From NCBI RefSeq assembly GCF_030973515.1, contig NZ_JARGZA010000011.1:1-64000 (forward strand): a DNA stretch of 64,000 bases, given 5' to 3'. Made by a program: the position numbers and the translations under genes. Positions within the stretch are counted from its first letter, which is position 1; every line of letters begins with the position of its first letter. Under the pieces are notes generated by a model. The model was not told where the DNA came from. It searched no databases and worked only from the letters and a program-made list of their open reading frames with translations. The stretch is from Jannaschia maritima. Its GTDB lineage: Bacteria > Pseudomonadota > Alphaproteobacteria > Rhodobacterales > Rhodobacteraceae. Positions 18,182 through 28,186 of the stretch are shown here, in pieces.

Positions 18182-19108
18182 TCATCCCGGGGCCACGACG
18201 TCCCCCTCGTCGCGGACGAAGACCCGGCTGGGGTGGAGCGACCCGCCGCGATAGGTGCCCAGGGCGACCGCGCGACCGTCCTCGGACGCCCAGGCCTCCG
18301 TTCCCTCCGCGACGCCCCGCGTGACGGCGCCGGGGTTGCCGTGGCGCAACCGCGTGGCGCCCTCGGGGGTGCAGGGCAGTTCGGGCAGGCCCCCCAGCGC
18401 GACCTCCAACGGTCGCAGCAGCGCGTCCAGGTCGGGCGTTCGGGCCAGCCGCTCGACCGTGTCCAGCGCCACGCCGTGCTCGGCCCGGAACGGCCCCGAC
18501 CACGTCCGCCGCAGCCAGGCGACGTGTCCCAGGCACCCCAGCGCGCGGCCCAGGTCGCGGGCGATCGACCGGACGTAGCCGCCCTTGCCGCACGCCATGC
18601 GCAGATCCGCCCAGTCCGGCCCGACCTCCAGCACCTCCAGCGACGCGACGTGCAGGGGCCGCAGGGCCAGGTCCACCGCGGTCCCGTCCCGCACGACGTC
18701 ATAGGCCCGCCGCCCGTCGACATGCACCGCGCTGACCTGCGGGGGAACCTGCGCGATGTCGCCCCGGAAGGCGGGCAGCGCCGCCTCGATCGCCGCGCGG
18801 TCGGGACGCCCCCGCGACGTCGCGGTCACCGTCCCGGCGGCGTCGTCCGTCGTCGTCTCCGCCCCCCAGGTCACCCGGAAGTCGTAGCCCTTCGTCGCCT
18901 CCGCCAGCAGGGGGATCGTCTTCGTGGCCTCCCCCAGGGCCACGGCGAGCAGCCCGGTCGCGTCCGGGTCCAGCGTCCCCGCATGACCCGCCTTCCGAGC
19001 GTCGAGCGCCCAGCGGACCTTGCCCACCACGGCGGTGGAGGTGAGGCCGGCGGGCTTGTCCACGATCAGCCAGCCGTGGACCGCCCGCCCCTTCCGCCGC
19101 CGCGCCAT
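18182..19108 (-). CDS. truB: tRNA pseudouridine(55) synthase
   Basis: Converts U55 in the T-loop of tRNAs to pseudouridine. The 308-aa protein opens [13 protein letters not shown], has the catalytic Asp (D48) in [14 protein letters not shown], then the YDFRVTWG strand and the [16 protein letters not shown] loop. It is the third gene of the rbfA operon, 4 nt after the phosphodiester glycosidase start region. The C-terminal part is shorter in PUA-like features than in E. coli but the overall length is normal. Confidence 0.95.
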   Translation of the reverse strand: MARRRKGRAVHGWLIVDKPAGLTSTAVVGKVRWALDARKAGHAGTLDPDATGLLAVALGEATKTIPLLAEATKGYDFRVTWGAETTTDDAAGTVTATSRGRPDRAAIEAALPAFRGDIAQVPPQVSAVHVDGRRAYDVVRDGTAVDLALRPLHVASLEVLEVGPDWADLRMACGKGGYVRSIARDLGRALGCLGHVAWLRRTWSGPFRAEHGVALDTVERLARTPDLDALLRPLEVALGGLPELPCTPEGATRLRHGNPGAVTRGVAEGTEAWASEDGRAVALGTYRGGSLHPSRVFVRDEGDVVAPG

Positions 19109-19112
19109 GGGA

Positions 19113-19829
19113 TCAGCGTTCCGTGACGGCCAGGATCGGCCCCATCGCCCGGCCCGGGTCGGACCGGCCCAGGGCGGGGGCGTGCAGGCGCGACACGCGC
19201 CCGTCGAGATACAGCGCGTCCCGCACCCCCAGCACGTCGCGGAACAGAGTCGCCATCTCATGGAACGTGACGCCGCGGTCGCTGATGACGAAGTGGACGA
19301 TCCGGCCGTCCGGCGTGGCGCCGACCCCGTTGCGCACGTTCCGATACGGGCTGTCGGGGATGAACCGCGGATGCAGCGCCCCGTCGACCACCAGCATCGG
19401 ACCCGACTGCGTGGCGTCCCGGCAGGCCGGCGGGTCGGCGGCGAAGGCGCGGCTCTCCCTCACGAAGGCCGCGTCGTCGCGGATGCAGAGCACGCCGTTC
19501 GGGCGCATCCCGAAGTTGCCCGGCCCCGCCCGCGTCACGACGGGGGTCCGCTGCACCCCGTCGCGCACGAACAGGCCCACGGGCGTGCGGTCGGGATGGT
19601 ACATCCCCCCGTTCATCGCGAAGCGGACCGGCCCGTCCACCACCGCCTCCAGCCGGGCGAAGTCCCCCAGCACCGCGCCCGCCGGATCGGTCAGGTGCAG
19701 CGAGATCCGGTCGCGCGACAGGTCGGCGGTGCAGACCACGAAGCCCTGCCCCCGGTGGTCGACGGGCCGGCAATCGGCCAGGGCCGCCCCCGCCAGGATC
19801 GACCAGACCAGGGCCGCCAGACGGATCAT
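19113..19829 (-). CDS. Secreted phosphodiester glycosidase (NAGPA family)
   Basis: 238 aa with a signal peptide ([16 protein letters not shown]). The mature domain matches the NAGPA/DUF2233 fold that cleaves GlcNAc-phosphodiester bonds: [45 protein letters not shown] and [10 protein letters not shown] are the family's successive motifs. The biological substrate is unknown, probably an envelope glycan. Its ATG overlaps the rbfA stop by 4 nt and truB follows 4 nt after its own stop, so an envelope enzyme is embedded between two RNA-processing genes, as in many Rhodobacterales. Confidence 0.85.
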   Translation of the reverse strand: MIRLAALVWSILAGAALADCRPVDHRGQGFVVCTADLSRDRISLHLTDPAGAVLGDFARLEAVVDGPVRFAMNGGMYHPDRTPVGLFVRDGVQRTPVVTRAGPGNFGMRPNGVLCIRDDAAFVRESRAFAADPPACRDATQSGPMLVVDGALHPRFIPDSPYRNVRNGVGATPDGRIVHFVISDRGVTFHEMATLFRDVLGVRDALYLDGRVSRLHAPALGRSDPGRAMGPILAVTER

Positions 19830-20239
19830 CCGTCGGCGTCGTCGCGGCCCGCCTCGACGTCGCGGCGCACGTCGTCCTGGCCGAACAGGCGGCGGGTGGC
19901 GTCCATGCGGTCGAACGTCTCGTCGATGCGGAACCGCAGGTCGGGGGCGTATTTCAGCGTCATCTCGCGCGACACGGCGCGGCGCAGCTCGCCCTTGTTG
20001 CGGGACAGGGCGGCGATGGCCTCCTGCCGCTTGTCGCCGCCCAGCGGCAGGACCCAGGCGGTGGCGACCTTCAGGTCGGGGCTGACCGTGACCTCGCCCA
20101 CGGTGATGGACATGGCGTTCAGCTCCGGGTCATGGACCTCGCCTCGGGTCAGGACGTCCGACAGGGTGCGGCGGATCAGTTCGCCCACGCGCAACTGCCG
20201 CTGCGACGGGCCGGGGCCGGTGTGACGGGGTCGGGCCAT
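19826..20239 (-). CDS. rbfA: 30S ribosome-binding factor A
   Basis: KH-fold protein needed for 16S rRNA 5'-end maturation and cold adaptation. The 137-aa product contains [14 protein letters not shown], the [20 protein letters not shown] core strand and [12 protein letters not shown]. It is the first gene of an operon with the glycosidase and truB (4-nt overlap). The stretch before the ATG has AAGGA, and dapB is divergent across 117 bp. Confidence 0.94.
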   Translation of the reverse strand: MARPRHTGPGPSQRQLRVGELIRRTLSDVLTRGEVHDPELNAMSITVGEVTVSPDLKVATAWVLPLGGDKRQEAIAALSRNKGELRRAVSREMTLKYAPDLRFRIDETFDRMDATRRLFGQDDVRRDVEAGRDDADG

Positions 20240-20356
20240 GGGGGGTCCTTCCTTGCGGGAAGGCGGCAGATAGGCCGGGCCGCAAGCGGACGCAAGTTGC
20301 GCGGCCCCGCCGATCGGGCCACAGAAGGGCACCGGACGGGAGGGGGGAGCGCGCGC

Positions 20357-21178
20357 ATGAGCATCGGAATCGTCGTGGCGGGGGCGTCGGGCCGGATGGG
20401 GCGCATGCTGTGCGAGGTCGTCGCCGCCTCGGACGGCGCGCACCTGGTCGGCGCGACCGAAGGGCCGGGCCACCCTTGGGCGGGACGGGATCTGGCGCAG
20501 GTGGCGCCGGGCCTGCCCGCGGGCGTGCCCGTGACCGACGATCCGATCGAGGTCGTGCGCGCGGCCCAGGCCGTGATCGACTTCACCACCCCCGCCGCGA
20601 CGGTGGCGATGGCGGAACTGACGGCGCAGGCCCGCGCGGTCCACGTGGTCGGCACGACGGGCCTGTCGGAGGCCGACATCGCGGCGCTGGGCCGGACGGC
20701 GCACCACGCCCCCGTGATCCGGGCGGGCAACATGTCCCTGGGCGTGAACCTGTTGACCACGCTGGTCCGGCAGGTCGCCGCCGCGCTGGGCGACGACTAC
20801 GACGTCGAGATCGTGGAAAGCCACCACCGCCACAAGGTCGACGCGCCCTCGGGCACGGCCCTGATGCTGGGCCAGGCGGCGGCGGACGGCCGCGGGGTGG
20901 CGCTGGACGACGTGGCCGACCGGGCCCGCGACGGGGCCACGGGCGCGCGCACCCATGGCGCGATCGGCTTCCACGCCATCCGCGGCGGCGACGTGGTGGG
21001 CGAGCACGAGGTGATCTTCGCCGCCGAGGGCGAGCGCATCACCCTGGGCCACAAGGCCAGCGACCGCACCGTCTTCGCCCGCGGCGCCCTGCGGGCCGCC
21101 CTGTGGGGCCAGGACAAGGGGCCGGGGGCGTACGACATGCTGGACGTGCTGGGCCTGCGGGCCCTGCCGGGCGCCTAG
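20357..21178 (+). CDS. dapB: 4-hydroxy-tetrahydrodipicolinate reductase
   Basis: NAD(P)H-dependent step of lysine and diaminopimelate synthesis, supplying peptidoglycan precursors. The 273-aa protein has the nucleotide-binding GASGRMGRM at 9-17, [10 protein letters not shown], and the catalytic [13 protein letters not shown] with H156-H157 and K160. AGGGGGGAG lies 7 nt before the ATG at 20357. Its TAG stop is shared in a CTAG with the convergent DUF1674 gene. Confidence 0.96.
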   Translation: MSIGIVVAGASGRMGRMLCEVVAASDGAHLVGATEGPGHPWAGRDLAQVAPGLPAGVPVTDDPIEVVRAAQAVIDFTTPAATVAMAELTAQARAVHVVGTTGLSEADIAALGRTAHHAPVIRAGNMSLGVNLLTTLVRQVAAALGDDYDVEIVESHHRHKVDAPSGTALMLGQAAADGRGVALDDVADRARDGATGARTHGAIGFHAIRGGDVVGEHEVIFAAEGERITLGHKASDRTVFARGALRAALWGQDKGPGAYDMLDVLGLRALPGA

Positions 21179-21480
21179 AAGTCGATCGCCAGGCCCTTCA
21201 GCTCCCAGTCGCCATAGCGCACGGGTTCCGGCCCGTCGCGGCCACCCAGCTCCACCGGCATGGTGGCTGCCATGGCAGCGGCCTTGCGGGCCTCCGCCTC
21301 CTCCAGGGCGCGGCGGGCGACCTCCGGAAGGGCGGCGCGGCGGGCGGCCTCCGCCTCCGGAGACAGGCGCTGGGGGACGGGTCCCGTTCCGCGCGGCGCG
21401 GTGGGGCAGCCCGGCGCGTCATCGGCGGCCTGGGCCAGATCGGCGGGGTCGACCGCCATGCGGGGGGGTTGGTTGGTCAT
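21175..21480 (-). CDS. DUF1674 protein, SdhAF4-like succinate dehydrogenase assembly factor
   Basis: 101 aa. The last 25 residues ([17 protein letters not shown] then AIDF) are the DUF1674 signature, related to mitochondrial SdhAF4, which assists flavination of the succinate dehydrogenase A subunit. The Pro/Ala-rich N-terminus is not conserved. The stop overlaps dapB tail-to-tail. Its start is 45 bp from the divergent rsmB, sharing the rsmB promoter region. Confidence 0.88.
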   Translation of the reverse strand: MTNQPPRMAVDPADLAQAADDAPGCPTAPRGTGPVPQRLSPEAEAARRAALPEVARRALEEAEARKAAAMAATMPVELGGRDGPEPVRYGDWELKGLAIDF

Positions 21481-21488
21481 CGTCGCAC

Positions 21489-21516
21489 CTTGCCGGTCAC
21501 ACCCCTTGGATATACG
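21489..21516 (+). promoter_or_regulatory. rsmB operon promoter candidate
   Basis: CTTGCC (21489-21494), 16-nt spacer, TATACG (21511-21516), then 9 nt to the ATG at 21526 with no Shine-Dalgarno. This predicts a leader of only a few bases. It is the best sigma-70-like match noticed in the window. Confidence 0.5.
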
Positions 21517-21525
21517 CGCACGCGG

Positions 21526-22788
21526 ATGCCGAACAAGCCGCCCCCCCGCACCGAAAGCCTGGACGCGCGCGCCGATGCGCTGCGTCTGATGGCCCAGGTC
21601 ACGCGCGATGGGCGGATGCTGTCGGACGCGTCTTGGCTTGACGGTCCCCGCGCCGCCCGCGCCTTGCGGCTGGCGGGACTGGCCCTGCGCCATGCGGGCC
21701 GGGCCGACGCCGTGCTGAAGCCCCTGGTCGACCGCCAACCCGCGCCGCGCATCCGCGACGTCCTGCGCCTGGCGATGGCCGAGATGTTCGAGGACGGGGC
21801 CGCCCCCCACGGCGTCGTCAACGACGCGGTGGCGCTGGCGCGCATGTCGCCCAAGACCGCCAAGCAGGCCGGTCTGGTGAACGCGCTGCTGCGGAAGATC
21901 GACGCCGCCGCATGGTCCGCCGCCCCGCCACCGCAACTGCCGAACTGGCTGCGCAAGCATGTGGGCCGGGCCTATGGCCAGGACCGCACCCGCGCCATCG
22001 AGGCGGCGCACCTGGCCGGCGCGCCGCTGGACCTGACCGTGGTGGACGACGCGGCGGATTGGGCCGAACGTTTGGGCGGCACGGTCCTGCCCACGGGCAG
22101 CGTTCGGCTGGCGGGGGGCCAGGTCAGCGCCCTGCCCGGCTTCGACGACGGCGCGTGGTGGGTCCAGGACGCCGCCGCCGCGGTGCCGGCCCGCCTGCTG
22201 GGCGACGTGGCGGGACGGCGCGTCCTGGACCTGTGCGCCGCACCCGGCGGCAAGACGATGCAGCTGGCCGCCGCGGGCGCGCGGGTCACGGCGCTCGATT
22301 CGTCGGACAAGCGCCTGCGTCGGCTGCACCAGAACCTCCGACGCACGGGGCTGGAGGCCGAGATCGTCGTCGCGGACGCGCTGGACTGGGACGGGGGGGC
22401 CTTCGACGCCGTTCTGCTCGACGCGCCCTGTACGGCCACCGGCACCATCCGCCGCCACCCCGACCTGATCCACCTGCGCGCCGCCCGCGACGTGGAAGCG
22501 CTGACGACGCTGCAATACAAGCTGCTGGACCGGGCCCTGACCCACGTCGTCCCGGGCGGCGCGCTGGTCTTTTGCACCTGTTCTCTGCTGCCGGTCGAAG
22601 GCGAGCATCAGATCGCCGCCGCGCTGAAGCGCCATCCCGCCGTGGTCGCGGAACCGCTCGACCCCGCCGATCACGGTCTGCCGCCCGAGGCCGCGTCCCC
22701 CCACGGCCTGCGCCTGACGTCCGAGATGTGGTCCGACCGGGGCGGGATCGACGGGTTCTTCATGGCCCGCCTGCGCGTGCCCGGCTGA
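21526..22788 (+). CDS. rsmB: RsmB-type 16S rRNA (cytosine-C5) methyltransferase
   Basis: SAM-dependent methylation of rRNA cytosine. The 420-aa protein has an N-terminal NusB-like helical domain (about 10-130, with [18 protein letters not shown]) and a C-terminal Rossmann methyltransferase: [11 protein letters not shown] (SAM), [17 protein letters not shown] and [15 protein letters not shown], which hold the two catalytic Cys. First gene of a run with purH and lspA. Unlike many relatives, no heparinase-like gene separates it from purH. Confidence 0.92.
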   Translation: MPNKPPPRTESLDARADALRLMAQVTRDGRMLSDASWLDGPRAARALRLAGLALRHAGRADAVLKPLVDRQPAPRIRDVLRLAMAEMFEDGAAPHGVVNDAVALARMSPKTAKQAGLVNALLRKIDAAAWSAAPPPQLPNWLRKHVGRAYGQDRTRAIEAAHLAGAPLDLTVVDDAADWAERLGGTVLPTGSVRLAGGQVSALPGFDDGAWWVQDAAAAVPARLLGDVAGRRVLDLCAAPGGKTMQLAAAGARVTALDSSDKRLRRLHQNLRRTGLEAEIVVADALDWDGGAFDAVLLDAPCTATGTIRRHPDLIHLRAARDVEALTTLQYKLLDRALTHVVPGGALVFCTCSLLPVEGEHQIAAALKRHPAVVAEPLDPADHGLPPEAASPHGLRLTSEMWSDRGGIDGFFMARLRVPG

Positions 22789-22855
22789 CCCTTCCCTTCG
22801 CGGCCACGGCACCGTAACCCCGCCCCGTGGCCAGCATGACCCCCGGAGCGACCCC

Positions 22856-24424
22856 ATGCACGTCCCCCTGAAGCGCGCGCTGCTGTCGGTGTCCGACAAG
22901 ACCGGGCTGGCCGATCTGGGCCGTGCCCTGGCCGCCCGCGGCGTCGCGCTGATCTCCACCGGGGGTACGGCACGCGCCCTGCGCGACGCGGGCCTGGATG
23001 TGACGGACGTGGCGGACGTGACCGGCCACCCGGAGATCATGGATGGCCGCGTCAAGACCCTGCATCCCCGCATCCACGGCGCGCTGCTGGGCCTGCGCGA
23101 CGTCCACGCGGGCGAGATCGCGGAGCTCGGGATCGAGCCGATCGACCTCGCCGTCGTGAACCTCTACCCGTTCGAGGCCGCGGTTGCCCGCGGCGCGGAC
23201 CCGGCGGAGGTGGTGGAGAACATCGACATAGGCGGCCCTGCCATGATCCGGGCGGCGGCCAAGAACCACCGCTGGACCGCGCTCGTCACCGACCCGCAGG
23301 ACTACGACGCGCTGCTGGCGGAGCTGGACGCGAACGACGGGGCCACGACGCTGGGCTTCCGGACCACGCTGGCCGCCACGGCCTATGGCCGTACGGCGGC
23401 CTACGACGCGGCGGTCGCCGCGTGGATGTCGCGGGACGACCCCGCCCCCCGCCGCGTGGCCACCGCCGCCACCCTGCGCCAGCCGCTGCGCTATGGAGAG
23501 AACCCGCACCAGGGGGCGGCCTTCTACAGCGACGGCACCGATGCACCGGGCGTCGCAACGGCCACGCAGCATCAGGGCAAGGCGCTGTCCTACAACAACA
23601 TCGCCGACACCGATGCCGCCTTCGCCGCGATCGCCGACCTGCCGCGGGACGTGCCCGCCGCCGTGATCGTGAAGCACGCCAACCCGTGCGGCGTGGCGGT
23701 GGGCAACACCTTGGCTGGGGCGTACGGGCGGGCCTACGACTGTGACCGGACCTCGGCCTTCGGGGGCATCGTCGCGCTCAACCGCACGCTGGACGCCGAG
23801 ACCGCAGAAGCCATCGCATCCATCTTCACGGAGGTCGTGATCGTCCCCGACGCGACCGACGACGCACGTGCGGTCTTCGCGGCCAAGCCCAACCTGCGGC
23901 TCCTGACCACCGGCGGCCTGCCCGGCGGCGCCCCGGCCGGACGGGCATGGACGCAGGTGTCGGGTGGCTGGCTGGTGGGGGATCCCGACACGGCGAAGCT
24001 GTCCGACGACGCCCTGCGCGTCGTCACCAAGCGCCGGCCGGATGCCGCCCAGATGGCCGATCTGCGCTTCGCCTGGACCGTGGCCAAGCACGTCAAGTCG
24101 AACGCCATCGTTTATGCCAAGGACGGGGCCACCGTGGGCATCGGCGCCGGACAGATGAACCGACTCGATTCGTCGCGCATCGCAGCCCTCAAGGCCGCCG
24201 AGATGGGCGATCTGCTGGGTCTTCCCCATACCGCGGCGCGCGGCTCCGTGCTGGCGTCGGACGCCTTCTTCCCCTTTCCCGACGGCCTCCTCGCGGCGGC
24301 GGAAGCGGGCGCGAAGGCCGTGATCCAGCCCGGCGGTTCCATGCGCGACGCCGATGTCATCGCCGCCGCCGATGACGCGGGGCTGGCCATGGTCTTCACC
24401 GGCCAGCGGCACTTCCGCCACTGA
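22856..24424 (+). CDS. purH: Bifunctional AICAR transformylase/IMP cyclohydrolase
   Basis: Catalyses the last two steps of IMP synthesis. The 522-aa protein has the N-terminal cyclohydrolase ([36 protein letters not shown]) and the C-terminal transformylase with [10 protein letters not shown], the [11 protein letters not shown] loop containing the catalytic Lys-His, [12 protein letters not shown], and [12 protein letters not shown] lies 7 nt before the ATG at 22856. The TGA overlaps the lspA ATG by one base. Confidence 0.97.
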   Translation: MHVPLKRALLSVSDKTGLADLGRALAARGVALISTGGTARALRDAGLDVTDVADVTGHPEIMDGRVKTLHPRIHGALLGLRDVHAGEIAELGIEPIDLAVVNLYPFEAAVARGADPAEVVENIDIGGPAMIRAAAKNHRWTALVTDPQDYDALLAELDANDGATTLGFRTTLAATAYGRTAAYDAAVAAWMSRDDPAPRRVATAATLRQPLRYGENPHQGAAFYSDGTDAPGVATATQHQGKALSYNNIADTDAAFAAIADLPRDVPAAVIVKHANPCGVAVGNTLAGAYGRAYDCDRTSAFGGIVALNRTLDAETAEAIASIFTEVVIVPDATDDARAVFAAKPNLRLLTTGGLPGGAPAGRAWTQVSGGWLVGDPDTAKLSDDALRVVTKRRPDAAQMADLRFAWTVAKHVKSNAIVYAKDGATVGIGAGQMNRLDSSRIAALKAAEMGDLLGLPHTAARGSVLASDAFFPFPDGLLAAAEAGAKAVIQPGGSMRDADVIAAADDAGLAMVFTGQRHFRH

Positions 24425-24921
24425 TGGGCCGCCTGTCCGCCGCTGCCCTGGCCGCCTTCGGCCTGGACCAGTTGTCGAAGGTCGTCGTCGTCCACCTGCT
24501 GAACCTGCGCGAGGTGCTGTTCCTCGACGTCTGGCCGCCGTTCCTGACCTTCCGCATGGGATGGAACACGGGCATCAACTTCGGCCTGCTGGCGGGGCAG
24601 GCCGAGCTGACGCGGTGGATCCTGGTGGCGCTCGCCGTGGCGGTCAGCGCGGGGCTGGCCTGGTGGGCCCGGCGGCTGGTCCGGCCCATCGCGCGGATCT
24701 CGGCCGGCTTGGTGATCGGTGGCGCGCTGGCGAACGCGCTGGACCGCGTGATCTATGGCGCGGTGGCCGACTTCCTGAACGTGTCGTGCTGCGGCATCCA
24801 CAACCCGTTCGCCTTCAACCTGGCGGACGTTTTCATATTCGCGGGCGCAGCCGGCCTCGTGCTGTGGGGGGACGAGGGGCGGGGCGCGAAGGGTCGTGAC
24901 CCCAAGCGGCGGACACGCTAA
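24424..24921 (+). CDS. lspA: Lipoprotein signal peptidase II
   Basis: Inner-membrane aspartyl protease that cleaves lipoprotein signal peptides before the lipidated Cys. 165 aa with four membrane helices; family motifs are [10 protein letters not shown] at the start, [11 protein letters not shown], and two catalytic Asp in GAVADFLN and FNLADVFI. Coupled to purH by TGATG. The adjacent lipoprotein DUF3035 and the two other lipoprotein-type genes in the window are its expected substrates. Confidence 0.94.
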   Translation: MGRLSAAALAAFGLDQLSKVVVVHLLNLREVLFLDVWPPFLTFRMGWNTGINFGLLAGQAELTRWILVALAVAVSAGLAWWARRLVRPIARISAGLVIGGALANALDRVIYGAVADFLNVSCCGIHNPFAFNLADVFIFAGAAGLVLWGDEGRGAKGRDPKRRTR

Positions 24922-24946
24922 GGATGGCGCCGAGACCTTGGGACGC

Positions 24947-25477
24947 ATGAGGGGCGCGATGTTCCGAAACCTGACCGTCGGCGCAGTGGCCGCCACCATC
25001 CTGGCGGGCTGCGGGGACGGCGACCCCACGCTGTTCAACCTGCGCAAGTCGGACCGGACGCCGGACGAGTTCTCGATCCTGCCGACCCGCCCGTTGGAAC
25101 AGCCGCCCTCCTATGCCGCGCTGCCCGCGCCCCTGCCGGGGGCCGCCAGCCGCGCGGACCGACGCCCGGAGGAGGAAGCCATCGTCGCGCTGGGCGGCAA
25201 CCCGGGCCGCGGCACGGGGGCCGACGGGGCGCTGGTGGCGTCGGCGACCCGCTATGGCGTGGCGGGCGGCATCCGCGAACGGCTGGCCGCCGAGGATCTC
25301 GCCTTTCGGCGCGCGAACGACGGCCGGCTGCTGGAGCGGATCGCCAACGTGAACGTCTATTACCGCGCCTACAGGCCGCAATCGCTCGACCAGCACGCGG
25401 AGTTGGAGCGTCTGCGCCGCGCAGGCATCCGCACCGTCGCCGCCCCGCCCGATCCCGCCCGGTTCCCCGACGACTGA
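24947..25477 (+). CDS. DUF3035 lipoprotein, BamF-like
   Basis: 176 aa with a lipoprotein signal peptide ([10 protein letters not shown]). The mature part has [17 protein letters not shown] and LPPP-like turns characteristic of DUF3035; in Caulobacter a protein of this family (BamF) belongs to the outer-membrane beta-barrel assembly complex. Start choice is between ATG 24947 and ATG 24959; GAGGGG lies just before the second, so the true protein may be four residues shorter. It follows lspA by 25 nt. Confidence 0.83.
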   Translation: MRGAMFRNLTVGAVAATILAGCGDGDPTLFNLRKSDRTPDEFSILPTRPLEQPPSYAALPAPLPGAASRADRRPEEEAIVALGGNPGRGTGADGALVASATRYGVAGGIRERLAAEDLAFRRANDGRLLERIANVNVYYRAYRPQSLDQHAELERLRRAGIRTVAAPPDPARFPDD

Positions 25478-25674
25478 CGGGGGAGCCGCTGCGGGGGCCC
25501 GATCCCGACCGATACCGCATACCGGTCGTCCGGTCCTCCGGGCGTTCCGGCCCCGCATCGTGCGGTGAAAGGGGCGGCGCTCCGGATCGCGGGGGCGCCC
25601 GGCTTCCGGGGATGCGATGGGAACCACGACTCCCAGGGCTCGTTGGCATGGGCGAATGCAAGGAGCACACCCCC

Positions 25675-26136
25675 ATGAGCGAGCACGACACCTGGCTGAA
25701 GAAGACCCTGGCCGACATCCTGGGCGAGGATCGGGGCCTGCCCGACTACACGATCCAGCGCCTGCGGGGCTTCCAGCCGGAGGACCTGGCCGAGCTTCGC
25801 TTGAACGAGCGGGACGCCGCGATGGGGGCCCTGAAGCGCGTCGCCCATCAGAGCAGGAACACCCGTCAGGCCACCAAGACCGAGGATGGGCAGCGCGTCC
25901 CCCCCTGGGTGGACGGCGACATCGACTGGGGCCTGCGCGCCGCCAAGTCCGCGTTGGAGGCGATCCCCGCGGGAGAACGCTCGCAGAAGGCCAACGAGCT
26001 TCTGGCCGCGTGCACATGCCCCGCGGCGACGGGCCCGAACCCGGGCATCGACGGCGGCAGCCACGCCTACGAGGATCCCAAGCCCGCGCTCGACCGGCCA
26101 GATCCCTATCGCCCCGAGAACCCCCTGCCCTACTGA
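25675..26136 (+). CDS. Hypothetical protein with C-terminal Cys motif
   Basis: 153 aa, no signal peptide or membrane segment. The N-terminal half is helical and charged (DTWLKKTLADILGED, then YTIQRLRGFQPEDLAELRLNE), the C-terminus has a CTCPAATGPNPG element and ends in a Pro/Tyr-rich tail. I do not recognise a family. The start at 25675 (GGAG about 9 nt upstream) is preferred to longer in-frame ATGs at 25612 and 25648, which add unrelated residues. Confidence 0.6.
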   Translation: MSEHDTWLKKTLADILGEDRGLPDYTIQRLRGFQPEDLAELRLNERDAAMGALKRVAHQSRNTRQATKTEDGQRVPPWVDGDIDWGLRAAKSALEAIPAGERSQKANELLAACTCPAATGPNPGIDGGSHAYEDPKPALDRPDPYRPENPLPY

Positions 26137-26260
26137 CCGCTCCCCCCTCCGGCGGGGCCACGGCGCCGTCCCAGCCCGCTTCGCCCGTGATCGCGGGCGG
26201 GCATCCGCGCATTGCATGGCGGCCCGCCCCGGGGTTACGAGGCGGGCGGGAGGACGATCC

Positions 26261-26935
26261 ATGGCGCTGCTCCAGACGGTTCCGCCCTGGCTTTGGATCC
26301 AGGGGGCGCTGGCCTGCTACCTGTCCGGCTTCCTGTTCCGCGACGAGGTCGCCCTGCGCAGCCTGATCGTCGTCGGCTCGTCCTTCTATCTGATCTACTA
26401 CGCGACGGTGGGCGACACGCCGCTGTGGGACGCGCTGCTGGCGAGCGTCGCGATCATCTCGGTCAACCTCGCCATGCTCCTGGTGATCGGGCGCGAACGC
26501 TCCCTCCTCGGCCTGTCCCCCCTGGGGCGGGAGGTCGTGGCGGCCACGGGCCTGGCCCCCGGGCAGGTCCGGGCCCTGCTCCGGCATGCGATGCCCGTGA
26601 CGGCCGAGACCGATCTCGACCTGATCCGGGCGGGGCGGATGCCCGAAGCGATCTGGCTGGTGCTCTCGGGGCCGGTTGACGTCCGGCGGGACGGACGCAC
26701 GATGCCGCTGCGACGGGGGAACTTCGCGGGCGAGCTGGCCTACATGCTGGACCGGCCCGCCACGGCGGACGTCGTGGCGCGTCCGGGCAGCCGCGCCGTC
26801 GGCTGGGAGGTCGGCCGCCTGCGCACCCTGTTGCGCCGCAGGCCCGTCCTCGACGCGCGGCTGACGGCGCTGATGGGCACCGACGTTGCCCGCAAGCTGG
26901 CCGCGCCCGCAGCGGTGCCGGGTGACGCGCGATGA
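26261..26935 (+). CDS. Popeye-like membrane protein with cyclic-nucleotide-binding fold
   Basis: 224 aa. Three hydrophobic segments (about 8-24, 30-50, 53-75) precede a soluble domain of about 140 residues. That domain reads as a beta-barrel of the cNMP/Popeye type: LIRAGRMPEAIWLVLSG, then VRRDGRTMPLRRGNFAGELAYML, then RPATADVVARPGSRAVGWE. The GELA stretch matches the phosphate-binding cassette position, but the usual downstream Arg is not obvious. GGAGG sets the ATG at 26261. Its TGA overlaps the patatin start by 4 nt. Confidence 0.7.
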   Translation: MALLQTVPPWLWIQGALACYLSGFLFRDEVALRSLIVVGSSFYLIYYATVGDTPLWDALLASVAIISVNLAMLLVIGRERSLLGLSPLGREVVAATGLAPGQVRALLRHAMPVTAETDLDLIRAGRMPEAIWLVLSGPVDVRRDGRTMPLRRGNFAGELAYMLDRPATADVVARPGSRAVGWEVGRLRTLLRRRPVLDARLTALMGTDVARKLAAPAAVPGDAR

Positions 26936-28143
26936 TCCGCGGGGCCGTCTTGGCGGCGATCCTGGGCGCGGCCGTCGCGGGATGCGCCCGCATCGACCGG
27001 GGTCCGCCCCTGTCCTGTCCCGCCTTCCTGCCGCCGGGGATGGCCACGACGGTGCTGTCGTCGCAGGGTCCGGCACCGGACGCGGCCGCCCCGCCCGATC
27101 CCGTCGCCATGACCGCCCGCATCCGCCGCGACACCGCGGCCCGGATCGAGGACGCGATCCTGCGGGACGCGCGCGCGACGCCGCCCGGCCAGCCCGTGCG
27201 CTTCCGCGTCCTCGCCCTGTCCGCGGGGGGCCAGTTCGGCGCCTTCGGCGCGGGCCTGCTTTCGGGCTGGGGCGCGGAGCGGGGCGCGTTCGACTTGGTC
27301 ACGGGCGTCAGCGCGGGTGCGATCCTCGCGCCGGTGGCCTTCGCGGGGCCGGCGTTCGACGATGCGCTGTCCTTCTACGACGGGCTGGACGACACCGCGA
27401 TCTATCGCCGCGACCTCCTGGGGGCGCTGACGGGCGCACCCGCCGTGACCGACGCCGCGCCCCTGCGCGCCGCCCTGCGCGCCCGCGTCACGCCCGCGCT
27501 GGTGAACGCCGTCGCCGCGCGCGGCGCGCGGGGCGGGCGCCTGCTGGTAGGCGTCACCAACCTGGAAACGACGGGGGGCGAGGTCTTCGACCTGACCGCC
27601 GCCGCGACGGGACCGAACGCGCGGGACTGCATCGTCGCCGCGCTGATGGCGTCGGCGGCCATCCCGGGTCTCCTGCCGCCGCAGAACGTGAACGGCTCGC
27701 TCTATGCGGACGGGGGGCTGCGTAGCCACGTCTTCCTGCAGGCGATCGACGACGCCCGCCGGGACGCGGCCCGCCGGACGGGGCGGCGCGTGGTGGTGGA
27801 CGCCCACATCGTCGTCAACGGCGCGCTCGACCCGCCCCGAACCGGCACGGCGGACGCCACCCTCCTGGGGATCGTGGACCGCGCCGTGACCACCCTGGCC
27901 GACGAGGTGCTGCGCGATTCCATCGCCGAGGCCGTGACCTTCGCCGCGGACCGCCCCGGCTGGACCCTGCGCGGCATCCGCGCCCGCGCCGACCTGTCCG
28001 CCTGCGACGACGCCGACGCCACGGGGGGCTTCGACCCCTGTGTTACGACCCGGCTGTTCCGCCATGGGCAGAGGATCGGCGCGGCCGACCCGATCCCCTG
28101 GCTGGACGCCGACGACCTGCGCGCGCTTGCGGACGCGCTGTGA
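26932..28143 (+). CDS. Patatin-like phospholipase lipoprotein
   Basis: 403 aa. An N-terminal lipoprotein signal (AAILGAAVAGC) is followed by a patatin domain: oxyanion-hole SAGGQFGAFGAG, nucleophile motif GVSAG, and the catalytic Asp in YADGGL, with SAAIPGLLPP before it. Substrate is unknown, probably envelope phospholipids. The lipobox places it outside the inner membrane, unlike cytoplasmic patatin effectors of antiphage systems. Translation is coupled to the Popeye-like gene (ATGA). Confidence 0.87.
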   Translation: MIRGAVLAAILGAAVAGCARIDRGPPLSCPAFLPPGMATTVLSSQGPAPDAAAPPDPVAMTARIRRDTAARIEDAILRDARATPPGQPVRFRVLALSAGGQFGAFGAGLLSGWGAERGAFDLVTGVSAGAILAPVAFAGPAFDDALSFYDGLDDTAIYRRDLLGALTGAPAVTDAAPLRAALRARVTPALVNAVAARGARGGRLLVGVTNLETTGGEVFDLTAAATGPNARDCIVAALMASAAIPGLLPPQNVNGSLYADGGLRSHVFLQAIDDARRDAARRTGRRVVVDAHIVVNGALDPPRTGTADATLLGIVDRAVTTLADEVLRDSIAEAVTFAADRPGWTLRGIRARADLSACDDADATGGFDPCVTTRLFRHGQRIGAADPIPWLDADDLRALADAL

Positions 28144-28155
28144 TAAGGTGCTAGG
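28126..28155 (+). promoter_or_regulatory. Possible promoter inside the patatin 3' end
   Basis: CTTGCG (28126-28131) and GCTAGG (28150-28155) are 18 nt apart, 31 nt upstream of the next start codon. Confidence 0.25.
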
Positions 28156-28186
28156 ATGGGGGTCGAACCGCATGGAAAGGCCGGCC

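Noticed and set aside
17859-18254. 131-codon plus-strand frame beside truB with a GGAAGGGG site
   Set aside because: Low-complexity product and overlap with the truB 3' end; no family recognised.
26932-28143. Patatin gene as a CBASS antiphage effector
   Set aside because: The product carries a lipoprotein signal and there is no CD-NTase, so it acts outside the cytoplasm.
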